A stretch of DNA of 64,000 nucleotides, from NCBI GenBank assembly GCA_963809875.1, contig CAWELC010000008.1, forward strand, positions 62,001 to 126,000, written 5' to 3'. The stretch is from JAFGAS01 sp963809875 (GTDB lineage: Bacteria; Desulfobacterota; Zymogenia; Zymogenales; Zymogenaceae). Below are positions 37,547 through 47,238 of the stretch, one piece after another (positions within the stretch are counted from its first letter, which is position 1; the number at the start of each line of letters is the position of its first letter). Both the position numbers and the translations under genes were made by a program. The notes below the pieces were generated by a model that saw only the letters and a list, made by a program, of their open reading frames with translations, was not told the DNA's origin and searched no databases.

Positions 37547-39242
37547 TCAGTTCGCTCCCTGCCCGCCCGGCCCGAGCGGCGCCGTCATCGCAGCCAGCGA
37601 CATCACGGTAGCGGCAATCCCTATCCCGGTGACAATGACGGCCAGAAAGAGCGCCCAGAAACGGGTGTAGCTGCGGAACGGCCGGTCGGACGTCCTGATC
37701 GTCTTCAAGTCAATCACCTGAGAGACCTTCCGTCTGAACCAGCCGACGGCGGCCACCGGCTGGTTGATCATATCCCGCACCCTTTTGTAGCCGAAAAAGA
37801 GGTTGCCGAACAGCGGTATGGCCGACTCGTAGTTGAGGGTAATGAGCCCGCCCGACGGGTCATGAATGACCATGTCCTCGCCGAAGAGACTTCCGGCCGC
37901 GGCCTTGCCGATCACCGTTCCTGAGACGATAACCGGCCGCCCTCTCAGGGGGCTTGCGTACGGATCGCTCATCAGTTCGAGGACTGTCGTCTCATCGGGA
38001 TTCTTGGCCGATGGGAACCGATAGATGCCCTTGATCAGCAGGCCGAGCCCGAAAGTGAGCAGTGCAACGCCGATGAGCCTCCGGTCGAAAAGCGCCAGCG
38101 CGAGCCCCGCGACTATCCCGATAACCGGGGCGAAATAGATAAGCAGCTCAAAGAAGAACTTGCCGTAGAGCCGTGTCCTGTCCAATCCGGCCCCGTCGAT
38201 GGCAATCTCCTTAAAATTGAAGACCTGGGCCTGATTGGTCTCGGCGGCCAGTTCCATCAGGGCCTTTATCCGCTTTCCGGTCAGCGGGTGGGTGGAGCCG
38301 AGCTGGACGATGGACGCCCAGGGGTTGAAGATGTCAAAGAGGAAGATCCGTGAGACCCGCCTGGCGTCAAACGCCGGAACGGGGCCGCCGGTTTCCTTTT
38401 TCTCTTCGGCCGAAAGCCTCACGGCCGCGGCCACCGTATCGACCCCCTTAGAGTCAACGATGTTCAGGGAGCGAACGCTTCCCATGAGCCGCGAGGAAAG
38501 GGGGGTATCGGGCTCGGCGGCGATCCCGTAGCCGATCCTGACCAGGGCCGTGGCCAGAGCGTTGGGATTTTTCGTCTCGACGCCCGAGAAGTGATCGGCC
38601 ATGTATTCCCGGGTCCGAGAAAGATAGAGCACGAGATAGGTGCCGATCCACCAGAAGACGAGCGAGACGAGGCCGATGAGGGGAAGGGGATTGTTCCTGC
38701 CGCGAGTCCTGATCCTGGTGAATATCACGTAGATCTCGTAGAGGATCATGAGCAGTGTATTGGCCACCGTCATCACGATGAAGTCGAGGTTGACAATATG
38801 ACCCAGCTCGTGGCGCGTAAACGGCCGCCACCTCATCATCGGTGAGGTAGTGAAAGAGACCCTCGGAGACGACGATGCGCGAATTGGAGGGCAACGAGCC
38901 GTAGCAGTAGGCGGTGGGGTTCATGTCGTTCAGGATCCTGAGCATGGGAATCTTGATCTTGTGACGACCGCAGGCCTCCGTGAGGAGCCGCGCCGTTTTG
39001 GGACTGCGCTTGGCCAGCTCGTCAAACTCCATAACGCGGAATTTATAGACCCACTTGTGGATGAGGTCGGTAAACCAGGGGCTCACGAGCCACGATATGA
39101 TGCTGATGACGATCGTGAGGATGATCATGGCCGCGCCGCTGATGATCCCGGCGGCAAAGGAGGCCAACAGCACGATAAAGAAAACGAATCCCACCAGTAT
39201 CCCGATGGTGACGGTGGATGCGAAAAAGAGCCTTCCTCTCAT
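37547..39242 (-). CDS. M48 (HtpX-like) membrane metalloprotease with C-terminal extension (one frameshift near 38820)
   Basis: About 565 residues after removing one extra T near 38820. Two N-terminal helices (GFVFFIVLLASFAAGIISGA and IILTIVISIISWLVSPWF) are followed by RVSEGLFH-like IVVSEGLFHYLTDDEVAAV, then the zinc motif RHELGHIVN and, further on, SRTREYMADHFSGVET with the third ligand Glu. A conserved late HPLTGKRIKALMEL follows. Beyond residue 390 come two helices and a soluble segment with PLRGRPVIVSGTVIGKAAAG and RSYTRFWALFLAVIV, more than the 290 residues of HtpX. It may degrade misfolded membrane proteins. Confidence 0.85.
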
Positions 39243-39265
39243 TACGGTCTCCTTGTTGGGCCCCG

Positions 39266-39295
39266 ATTATATCGGAAAAGAGTTCGCTCTGTCAA
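39266..39295 (-). promoter_or_regulatory. Promoter of the M48 protease operon
   Basis: On the minus strand TTGACA (39290-39295) and TATAAT (39266-39271) are 18 bases apart. AAGGAG at 39249-39254 is the ribosome site for the ATG at 39242. Confidence 0.75.
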
Positions 39296-39407
39296 CCCGA
39301 TTATCCTTGATTTTTTCGGCCGTTTGCCCTATCATGGAAAATCCGATGAGGGGCGGCGGCCCGTCCGCCGCGGCTGTATCCATTCCCGCTCCACGATAAG
39401 GAAACCG

Positions 39408-39917
39408 ATGTCCGACTGCGCATACCTCGATATCGAGACCTCTTTCACCGGGAGAATTACCGTCATCGGGATCTATCTTCCGGATTTCGAGATCATCCAG
39501 CTGGTGGGCGACGAAATCACGCCGGGCAGCCTCACGGACGCCCTGTCGTCGGCCAGCGCCATCGTCACGTACAACGGCAATCGGTTCGATCTGCCGGTCA
39601 TCAAGAGCATGGTTGGAGTTGACCTGAGATCCCGATATGCGTCCCGGGACCTCATGTACGAGTGCTGGCGGCAGGGGTTTTACGGCGGGCTCAAAGGTGT
39701 GGAAAACCAGCTGGGTATCCCCAGACAGACCGAGGGGATCACCGGCCGGGATGCACCGGTCCTCTGGGAGCGATACGTGAGAAAGGGAGACGGGGACGCG
39801 CTGGAGCTCCTGTTGAGGTACAATCGCGATGACGTGATGAACCTCGAAATCCTCGAGCGGCTCCTGTCCGGGTGCACGGAGCGCAGCTCGCAACGATGGT
39901 ACTCGGGGGAGGTTTGA
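39408..39917 (+). CDS. RNase H-like (YprB-type) exonuclease
   Basis: 169 residues. The first catalytic segment AYLDIETSFTG, the second IVTYNGNRFDLPVIKSM and the third RYNRDDVMNLEILERL have the acid residues of DnaQ-like or RNase H-like exonucleases in order. Similar domains are filed as ribonuclease H-like YprB. The ATG at 39408 follows AAGGAAA. It abuts the nitroreductase gene that begins at 39918. The frame is open far upstream, but that part overlaps the protease promoter. Intact. Confidence 0.8.
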   Translation: MSDCAYLDIETSFTGRITVIGIYLPDFEIIQLVGDEITPGSLTDALSSASAIVTYNGNRFDLPVIKSMVGVDLRSRYASRDLMYECWRQGFYGGLKGVENQLGIPRQTEGITGRDAPVLWERYVRKGDGDALELLLRYNRDDVMNLEILERLLSGCTERSSQRWYSGEV

Positions 39918-40518
39918 GTGGATATGGACGGGCCGGACAAAAAACCCGCCAACGTGATGGAGATCATCAAGATCAGGAGAAGCGTCAGGAAATACGCCGA
40001 TTCCGTCCTCAAGCCGGACGAGATCGAGCTGCTGGCCGGCGTGGCCAGGGAAGGGGGGAGAGCTCTCGGCGTGCGGAGCCCCTTTTTTCTTTTTGTCTTC
40101 GATCCCGAGATCAGGCGCAGGCTTTCCCGGGCGATATTCTCGGGGTGGCTCGGAAAGATCAACCCCTGGGTCCTCACCACTAAGGCGCCCGGGCTTTATT
40201 GTTGCCTGCGGCCGGCCCGACAGGGCGGCCCTGCTGGGGGACAAGCACCTCTATCTGGCCGAGACGGCGATGGTCATGGAGCTGGTGGTCCTTGCGGCAG
40301 CGGAGCTGGGTTTGGGCACCTGCTGGCTGGGAGGTTTCGGCGAGGAGCGGGTAAAGCAGGTGCTCGGCCTGGACGCCGAGACCAGGGTCGTCGCGGTCAG
40401 CCCCCTGGGCCGTCCTCCGGAAAAGATCGGCGCGGCTTCGTGGGACTATATGGCCAGAAACCTGGTGTCGAAACGAAGGGTCGCACTGGATAAGATCGTC
40501 TCGGTGGTGAAAAAGTAA
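39918..40518 (+). CDS. Nitroreductase family protein, first of a pair (frameshifted near 40190)
   Basis: FMN-dependent nitroreductase-like flavoprotein of about 200 residues. NVMEIIKIRRSVRKYADS is the typical FMN-binding start. After a break near 40190 it continues with LYLAETAMVMELVVLAAAEL and GLGTCWLGGF, then VVAVSPLGRPPEK. The last residues (SVVKK) end at 40518, where the TAA overlaps the next start (TAATG). Start is GTG at 39918 with GGGAGG upstream. The substrate is unknown. Confidence 0.82.
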
Positions 40519-41018
40519 TGATCATACCCGACCTGATCTCGGGCATCAATGAGCCCGTCCGATTCGACGACAGGCCGGTCGACCAGGGTACGATCATGTC
40601 GATTCTCGAGGCCGCTCGGCTGGCGCCTTCGGCCAACAACAGCCAGATCTGGCGCTTCTTTGTCATCAGGGACGATGCCCTCCTTCGGCAGGCCGCGGCT
40701 CTCGGGGGCAGGGCCGTTTTTAGCGGCGCCCGGACGATAATCGCCGCCTGCGCCGAACCGTGGATCGTGGGCAGGAGGGGCAAGGAACAGCCCTTTTTCA
40801 TGATCGACGTTCCCATCGCGCTCACCCACGTTATCCTGGCCGCGCGGGAGCTGGGGGTGTCATCCGCGCTGAGCTTCGATTTCGACGAAGGACGTCTCAT
40901 GGGGCTCCTCGGCGCCCCCCGGGGATATCGCGCGGTGGCGCTGATCGCCCTGGGCTACGCCCAGGATGATCGATCTCTGCCCCGGGAGGTCCGCGATGAT
41001 ACCGTGCGCATTATTTAG
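40518..41018 (+). CDS. Nitroreductase family protein, second of a pair
   Basis: 166 residues. PVRFDDRPVDQGTIMSILEA, ARLAPSANNSQIWRFFVI and ALTHVILAARELGVSSALSF and YRAVALIALGYAQDD are family features. It is shorter than its neighbour and starts directly with the FMN-binding arm. The one-base overlap with the first nitroreductase gene suggests they are made together and might form a heterodimer; this is inference. Intact. Confidence 0.82.
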   Translation: MIIPDLISGINEPVRFDDRPVDQGTIMSILEAARLAPSANNSQIWRFFVIRDDALLRQAAALGGRAVFSGARTIIAACAEPWIVGRRGKEQPFFMIDVPIALTHVILAARELGVSSALSFDFDEGRLMGLLGAPRGYRAVALIALGYAQDDRSLPREVRDDTVRII

Positions 41019-41042
41019 CGGCGCACCTTGTGGATTTATCGG

Positions 41043-41071
41043 TTGTCGTGTGCCGATTAGTATGGTAGTAT
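41043..41071 (+). promoter_or_regulatory. Possible promoter of the RsbRD-like gene
   Basis: TTGTCG (41043-41048) and TAGTAT (41066-41071) with 17 bases between them; both boxes are weak matches. The gene starts 118 bases further on. Confidence 0.35.
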
Positions 41072-41188
41072 CCCCGGAAAGACGAGTGAACATTCGTCGA
41101 GACTCATACGGAACAATCACACTCAATAGCCTTTTACGATAAAAGGCCAATAGACTTATTCGGTTTCTGAAGCGAAAGGTGGCTGAAC

Positions 41189-41737
41189 ATGATTAATGAA
41201 AAATTTGTCGCAATTCTGAGGAACAAGAAAGACGAGATCGTCGATCTCTGGCTGGAGGACTTTAAAAAGACCCGGACCCTGAGGATCATCGAGGGTATCG
41301 ATGACTCAAAGTGGAAACGGATGATGGGCGAGGTCATGGACGGATTCGACGAGGTCCTCACAAAAGACGTCTCAAAATACCGCATCTGCCTCGATTTCAC
41401 CCAACTGGGGCGGGAGGTATTCAAAGACAACTACGCCATGCACGATATCATAAACGCGATGTCCCTCTTGAAGAAGGTGATCATCGAGGTCGTCACAAAT
41501 GAGGGCTTTTTCGGCACGGCTTTCCAGCTGTTTCAGCTCCAGGAGCTCAACAACAGGGCCATCCTCTACTTTGACCGGGCGACCTACTACTCCGTCCTTG
41601 GATACGAAGAGAGCATCAAGGCCGAGATGGAAGACAGGGGAGTCCTGGGCAGGCTTAGGAAATTCTTCGGCTCCAGTGATGAGCGCAGGCAGCACATGGA
41701 TACCTGTGCGGTCGATCTCAAGGAAGAAGAGCAATAG
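41189..41737 (+). CDS. RsbRD N-terminal-like sensor protein
   Basis: 182 residues, mostly helical. The start INEKFVAILRNKKDEIVDLW with LEDFKKTRTLRII resembles the RsbT co-antagonist RsbRD N-terminal domain (a globin-like sensor fold); the helices GREVFKDNYAMHDIINAMSL and FQLFQLQELNNRAILYFDRA fit too. No STAS, kinase or cyclase domain is attached. A charged tail follows (GSSDERRQHMDTC). It stands alone, between a weak promoter and a strong terminator. The ligand is unknown. Intact. Confidence 0.6.
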   Translation: MINEKFVAILRNKKDEIVDLWLEDFKKTRTLRIIEGIDDSKWKRMMGEVMDGFDEVLTKDVSKYRICLDFTQLGREVFKDNYAMHDIINAMSLLKKVIIEVVTNEGFFGTAFQLFQLQELNNRAILYFDRATYYSVLGYEESIKAEMEDRGVLGRLRKFFGSSDERRQHMDTCAVDLKEEEQ

Positions 41738-41830
41738 AACCCGTATGGGCGCCGTCTCCAACGACGCGCATGAGTGAACCATAGGGCGCCTCGATCCGAG
41801 AGGCGAACTATCGGTATATCGGTAGAGTGT

Positions 41831-41861
41831 AAAGGGGTCCGAAAAGACCCCTTTATTTTTT
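41831..41861 (+). terminator. Rho-independent terminator after the RsbRD-like gene
   Basis: A 9-bp stem (AAAGGGGTC at 41831-41839 with GACCCCTTT at 41846-41854) is followed by ATTTTTTT. It also separates this gene from the convergent membrane-protein gene. Confidence 0.9.
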
Positions 41862-41872
41862 TGCGGGACCCG

Positions 41873-42393
41873 CTATCCGAGCAGGCGGGACAGGTAATCG
41901 ATGAGCAGGAGCGCCGCGATCGCGGCCGCCACGGCGGCAACGATGAACTTGCCGCTCCTGGTCAACAGCGGAAAATGAATGCCGACCTCCGAGAGAGAGA
42001 CCACGGGGATCGCCCAGAAGATCACGGCGGCGACGATATATCCGTATCGGACGACAAAGGGAGCAAAGAGCCTCACGGCCAGGTCGATATAGAAAATCAG
42101 AAAGACGGCCGAGGGGATCTCGACGACCGACACCAGGCTGCGGGCCAGAGGCACTCTCGTGCCCCGGAGAATAAGGGCGAGGGCCGCGACCACGGCGCCG
42201 AAGGCCGGCGCCAGGAGGACCTCGGGCGCGATCCCGTTGGCGGCCAGAGTGTAGCCGGAGATGTTGTCCTGGATAATGACTGATTTATCAAGACAGCTCG
42301 GCGTCTGGGCAACCCACGGGAGAAAAAAGAGGCGATCAATATGATCCCCAGCGCGAGTTTTATCTTCCGTGCAGCGTCGGAAAGCCTTTGCAT
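41873..42393 (-). CDS. Multi-pass membrane protein of unknown function (frameshifted near 42315)
   Basis: About 173 residues with five hydrophobic helices: KLALGIILIASFF (N-terminal), VLLAPAFGAVVAALALILRG, IPSAVFLIFYIDLAVRLFA, GYIVAAVIFWAIPVVSL and KFIVAAVAAAIAALLLIDYL. A break near 42315 separates the first helix from FLPWVAQTPSCLDKSVI, which may lie outside the membrane. No family is recognised. The start touches the CCA-adding enzyme stop, so they are cotranscribed. Confidence 0.6.
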
Positions 42394-43828
42394 CTATTTC
42401 CTCCTTTCCAGCACAAAGGCCCGGGCCTCGTGCCTGGTCGTAACCGTTCCCTCCGCCTGTGCGTCCGACAGCTCCGACTTGAGCCTGCCCACCAGCTTTC
42501 CCTCGGGGATTCCGCACAGCCGCATTATCTCCGTCCCGGTGAGCAGGGGCACAACGGCACTTCGTATCTCGTCGACGATCGACAACACCTCATCGATCAC
42601 CCGGATGCTCTCGCTCTCCCGGGCCGCGTCGGTCTTGCCGGCCCTCGTGTCGGCAAGGCCGAGAACAAGCAGCGCCGGCAGGGCATCGCCCGTGTCGCGG
42701 TAGAGCCGTGCGACCGCCCGTTTGGTTACGGTCGGCGAGACGGCCAGCGACAACAGCCGCATGTGGTTCTTGATGAGGAGCCTCCCGAAGCGGGCGGCCT
42801 TCTTGCCAAGGAGGATGCGGCGCCCCAGTGCGATAAAGATCTCGGCGCCGACGTTTTCGTGTCCGTGAAAGGAGGCCTGGTCGTCCGTCGTCCAACGATC
42901 CGGGTCTCGGGTTTGCCGACGTCATGGACGAGCGCCACGAGCTTGGCCAGCGATCCCCGGGTCCAGCCCCCCCCAAGCGGCTCGGTGAGAGTAGTCGGAC
43001 AACTCGGTGCCCCTGTCCGGGGAAAGAAGCGCTCGGGATCTTCGATAATCGTCTCAATCTCGTGCATGGCGGCCAGACAGTGCCCCCAGACGTCGCGACT
43101 GTGCCAGCGGTTCTGGTCGACGCCCTTCATGGCGCCGATCTCGGGAAAGATCGCCTCCAGGAGCCCCGTCGCGTCCATGGCCTCGACCGATCCGAAGGAG
43201 CGCGGCGAAGAGAGGAGCCTCGCCCATTCGTCCCTGATCCGTTCGCGGGCGCATCCCCGCGATCAGGTCGCGCTGCTTCGGCGATTCGATCGCATCGTCG
43301 GCCCGTCGATGGAAAAGCCGAGGACCGCCGAAAGACGAAAGGCGCGCAGCAGCCGCAGCGGATCATCGGTAAACGCCCGGTCGGACGCTGCGCGGACTAT
43401 CTTCCGCGGCAAGGTCGTCCTCGGCGCCCGGAAGAGACGATGACGGCAGACGGCGAGACGGATGCGTCGGCTGCCATCGCGTTGATCGTGAAGTCCCGCA
43501 TCGAGAGGTCCGACGGCGAGATCGGGTCCCTTTGGCGCCGAGAAGTCGTACTCGATCCCCCCGCGAAACGACGCGGTAGATGAACTCACGGTCGTCCAGC
43601 ACCACCAGCCTGCCCCCGCGCCTTTGCCGAAAAGGCGCGGGCGAAACCCTCGGGGTCGCCAAAGACGATGAAGTCAAAATCGTACGAGGGCCTGCCCAGC
43701 AGGAAATCCCGGACAGCGCCGCCGACCAGATAGACCCGGGCCGGGCCGCGTCCAACGTTCGACTTCAGCCGTTCGTAACGGGGTATGATGCTATGAAGGG
43801 GAATCTCATGCATATGAATGGAGAGCAA
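42394..43828 (-). CDS. CCA-adding enzyme / polynucleotide adenylyltransferase-like with HD domain (many frameshifts)
   Basis: tRNA nucleotidyltransferase family. The N-terminal nucleotidyltransferase motif is VYLVGGAVRDFLLGRPSYDF and DFDFIVFGD, with the metal Asp pair. Further pieces in other frames are RAFTDDPLRLLRAFRLSAVLG and DATGLLEAIFPEIGAMKG. The HD domain has LVALVHDVGKPETR. The C-terminal part, intact, runs from MRLLSLAVSPTVTKRAVARL to ARAFVLERRK. At least six frame changes are needed over 1.4 kb, one of the densest clusters in the window. Length about 478 residues. It could add CCA or only A to tRNA; the sequence does not separate the two. Confidence 0.82.
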
Positions 43829-43880
43829 AATAGGGGGAAGGGGAATCCCTCTCCCCCCGTATGATTCGATCGGTCAGACG

Positions 43881-44846
43881 CTACTTTTCCTTGGTCTTGG
43901 CGGACGCGGCCTGCACTTTGGCGGCGCGCCGTTTTCTTACGATCTTTCGAACGATGAGGAAGACGATAAACGCGACGATGGCCCAGGGGAGGGCGCCCAT
44001 GATAAAGATGATCAGGGCGGCGATGGACTTCCCGAAGACCTCAAAAGAACTTCTGGATGGCCTCCTTGATCGGTCCCCAGAATCCGCCGGCGCCCGAGAC
44101 GACCGACTCCGGCTCCTGGATCGTCAGGTTGACGGTGGACATCCCCACCAGGTCGTCGTAGTATCTGATCGTCCCCTGGATGCTCTCGATCTCCTCCCTG
44201 ACCCTGCCGAGCTCCCGCTCCACCTCCAGAAGGTCGGACACGCTGTTGGTCCGGGTGGCCAGGAGCTGGATGAGCCGTTTTTCCATCTCCTGCTTGCTGG
44301 CAAGCCGGCCTGCAGGTCGTAGTATTCCTTGGTGACGTCTTCGCCGGAGATCCGCTGGTACTGCACGTCGCCGATCGCCATGAGCTTTTCGACAAGGAGG
44401 TCGAATTTATTCGGGCTGATGCGGATGATGACGGTGCCCGACATGGCCCCCGATTCCGATTTCGACGACGAGGAATCGGCGATGAAGCCGTCCTGTTCGC
44501 TGGGGGCCACCTCCTTCATCATCTCCCTGACCTTCTTGAGGGAATCCTTGAAGTCCTTCACCTCGATGGTGATCTCGGCGGTCTTGATGATCTTGCGTTT
44601 CTTGGTCGTCGGCGCCGGCAACCGGGGCCGGTGCCCCGGTCGTATCCGTGGCCGGAGGCGGCGGGGCGACCGTGGGCGGGGAGGGCGCCTCCGTCATGGC
44701 GGGCTCCTCCGACGAGGCTCTTTCGGACATCTCACCGTCCGTATAGCCTTCCAGAGCCGACTCTTTCTTACTGCTGCAGGAAAGCGCGAGCCGCAAGGCT
44801 CAGGATGACCGCCAGGAATATCAGTATACTGTTTCGTTCTTTTCAT
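43881..44846 (-). CDS. DUF4349 lipoprotein (frameshifted)
   Basis: About 321 residues after correction. The N-terminus is a lipoprotein signal: after one base change near 44795 it reads LRLALSCSSKKES. A Pro/Ala-rich linker follows, then the DUF4349 core: IIKTAEITIEVKDFKDSLKK, GTVIIRISPNKFDLLVEKL, the coiled-coil TNSVSDLLEVERELGRVREE and GMSTVNLTIQEPES. The end has one membrane helix (IIFIMGALPWAIVAFIVFLI) and a basic tail. Such proteins are attached to the membrane at both ends; the function is unknown. Three frame breaks, near 44040, 44290 and 44620, besides the one in the signal. Confidence 0.78.
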
Positions 44847-44981
44847 GGTATTTATTCCTCCTTGTGCATATGACAGGCACGGCATCGAAGATGTTCCGCG
44901 AAACCCGTAATCATTGGCCGATATCTATTTTATACCACATCAAGGACGAAAGTACAAAGTGAAAACATATCCCCTAAATAC

Positions 44982-45010
44982 TTGACAAAGGTAATAAAAT
45001 CGGTTATGTA
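44982..45010 (+). promoter_or_regulatory. Promoter of the ybgF-like gene
   Basis: TTGACA (44982-44987) and TATGTA (45005-45010) are 17 bases apart in an AT-rich patch. The gene starts at 45094 after CGAGGGG. Confidence 0.65.
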
Positions 45011-45093
45011 ATAAGTCGTAGCCGCGGCGCATGGTGCGCGCGTAATCTCCGGCGTACGGAGTTGCTGTTTCTGGGCCTCCGGGAATCGAGGGG

Positions 45094-45943
45094 ATGACAG
45101 GACGGAGAAAAAAGCTCCGCGTTGTTCTCGCGGTCTGGTTTCTGTCGTTGGCCGCCGGTGTCTCCGGCTGCGAGATGACCACCGGAAACATGGGGTCGGG
45201 AGACTACCGTCACAGCCAGTGAGATGGAGCGGAGCATTGTCGATCTCGAGAAGAAGGTCGCCGACCTGACCAGGGAGGTCACCGAGCTCAACGAGCGCAC
45301 GGCAAGAAACGAGAAGGCGCTCGAAACATATCTGTCGGGGAGTGAACGAAAACCGGTCCAAGAGGAAGTGATCGCTGAAGAGCCCGCGACGGCAGGCGAG
45401 ACCGGGGCGCCACGGCTCCCGGCGTAACCCCCCCGACCGATACAGCGACCCCGAAGACGGCCGCCATACCCCCGGGTGACGCGGCGCCGCTCCTTCGGCG
45501 GTCGAAACGCCCTCGAATGTCCCGGGCGTTCCGGCGGATGCTGTTGCGGCCACTCCGGTTGACGCCGGCAAGAAGGACGTCCCAGGCACTCTACGACCGG
45601 GCACTTTCGGAAGATAATGGACCGAAAGGCCGAGACCGCCCTTCCGCTCTTTGTCGAATTCGTGAAGGACTTACCCGAACGACGAGCTTACCGACAACGC
45701 CACCTACTGGATCGGGGAGTGTTATTACCTCATGAGCGACTATCAAAAGGCGCTTGACCAGTTCAGGGGCGTCACGGAGCGTTTTCCGGATAAGGATAAG
45801 GCGCCCGATGCCCTGTTGAAGATAGGCTACTGTTACGATAAGATTGGAGATGCGGCTCACGCACAGGAAACGTATGCCAGGCTCGATCGGCGACGTTTCC
45901 CGACAGCCCGGCCGCCGATCTCGCGCGGGAGAAGATGAAATAA
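45094..45943 (+). CDS. YbgF/CpoB-like lipoprotein with C-terminal TPR (frameshifted)
   Basis: About 283 residues after correction. The start RRKKLRVVLAVWFLSLAAGV ends in SGCEM, a lipobox. A coiled coil follows in the next frame (MERSIVDLEKKVADLTREV, TELNERTARNEKALETYLSG), then a Pro/Ala/Thr linker. The end is a tetratricopeptide region: ATYWIGECYYLMSDYQKALD, QFRGVTERFPDKDKAPDALL and KIGYCYDKIGDAAHAQETYA. This layout matches YbgF/CpoB, which works with Tol-Pal and peptidoglycan synthesis at the envelope. No tol or pal gene is in the window. Breaks near 45213, 45425, 45490, 45650 and 45890. Confidence 0.78.
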
Positions 45944-45970
45944 TTGAAAACACATACGTGGAAAATCGTT

Positions 45971-47143
45971 ATGAAAAAGACAGCGTTTATCTTAGGTCTC
46001 ATGGCAATCCTGCCTGGTCGGCGACGCTCGCTTTCGGCCCAGGAAGCCCCGCCCGCCACCAGCCCCGACACCCGGGTCTATATTATCAAGGAAGGGGATA
46101 CGCTCTGGGACATATCGGGAGAGACCTATCAGGATCCGAAATAGTGGCCGATTATCTGGGAGCTCAACCCCCAGATCAAAGACCCCAATGTCTCAGACCG
46201 GGCCAACAGCTGATCCTCGGGGAGACCAACGTCCCCGAGACGAAGCGCGAGGAGGCTAGGGCCGACTATTCGCATGATGCCGGAGGAGATAGTCACGTAC
46301 CCGCAGATCTCCCGCCGGTCGCCCTTGGCCCCACCGTGGGCACGGACGAGAAGTTCGTCATGGAAGCCCTCCGATGTCTACTATATCCCCAAGGTGCTCA
46401 ACGCGGGGTTCATCACCGAGAAGGAGCTGGAGGACTCGGGCAGCTATCGATCACACCCGGGAGGACTAAGCGGCTGCTGACCGACGATAACATCGTCTTC
46501 GTCAAGCTTCCCAAGAAGCGGCTGGTGACGATGAAGCGGGGGGATCGATTTTACCATCTTCAGGGTGGCTCGGAAGAGTCAAACACCCGATCACCCATCG
46601 TACGGTGGGGTATGCGATCACCATCGTCGGCGAGCTTGAGGTGACGTCCATCGGCAACAAGACCGCCGCCGCGGTGGTCTCCAACGCGACCGATGTCATT
46701 AGGATAGACGACCGCGTTAGGCCGTTTGAGCCGTCCGTCAAGACGATCCGGGTGCACAAGGGCAGTCGATCCCGTCGTCGGCTATATCGTCTATACCCTC
46801 TCGTCGGAAAAGTATTTCCTGGAAGAGCCGATGATAAGCCGAAAACGATATCGTCTATATCGACCGGGGGTACGCCGACGGGGTCAGGACGGGCAACGTC
46901 TTTGATATCCTTCGGATCGGGATCAGTACGACGAGGAAGAGCTGACTCGCCGAGGAGTACCAGGAGATGCTCGAAAGGGATACGTCCAACGAGGGTAGGG
47001 CGAACGAAGATACGGTCTATCCCCCGGACGTCATCGGCCAGATCGTGGTGCTCAACGCCGACGAATATACTTCCACAGCGGTGGTCAATAAATCGAACAC
47101 CGAGATACAGGTGGGCGACTTGGTGCGGCTGCAGGTAGAGTAG
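45971..47143 (+). CDS. LysM domain envelope protein (frameshifted)
   Basis: Roughly 390 residues after correction. A signal peptide (KKTAFILGLMAIL) is followed by the LysM motif DTRVYIIKEGDTLWDISGET and, in the next frame, IIWELNPQIKDPN; LysM binds peptidoglycan. Later pieces are VGTDEKFVMEAL, GFITEKELEDSG, YAITIVGELEVTSIGNKTAA and VVLNADEYTSTAVVNKSNTE, and the end is IQVGDLVRLQVE. These resemble LysM proteins next to dprA or ybgF in related genomes, but I can name no function. Six or more frame changes. It lies 27 bases after ybgF and before a strong terminator. Confidence 0.72.
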
Positions 47144-47168
47144 GCTGGCGACCACCGGGATTTGGCGC

Positions 47169-47196
47169 GGCGTCGGGGGAGCCCGACGCCGTTTTT
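47169..47196 (+). terminator. Rho-independent terminator after the LysM gene
   Basis: A 9-bp GC-rich stem (GGCGTCGGG at 47169-47177 with CCCGACGCC at 47182-47190) with a 4-nt loop, followed by GTTTTTC. Confidence 0.9.
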
Positions 47197-47200
47197 CATC

Positions 47201-47228
47201 TTGACTTCATTGACAAAAGCTATATACT
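47201..47228 (+). promoter_or_regulatory. Promoter of dprA
   Basis: TTGACT (47201-47206) and TATACT (47223-47228) are 16 bases apart. The dprA ATG at 47239 comes only about 4 bases after the predicted start of transcription, with no ribosome site between. Confidence 0.5.
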
Positions 47229-47238
47229 TCTTTTCCCA

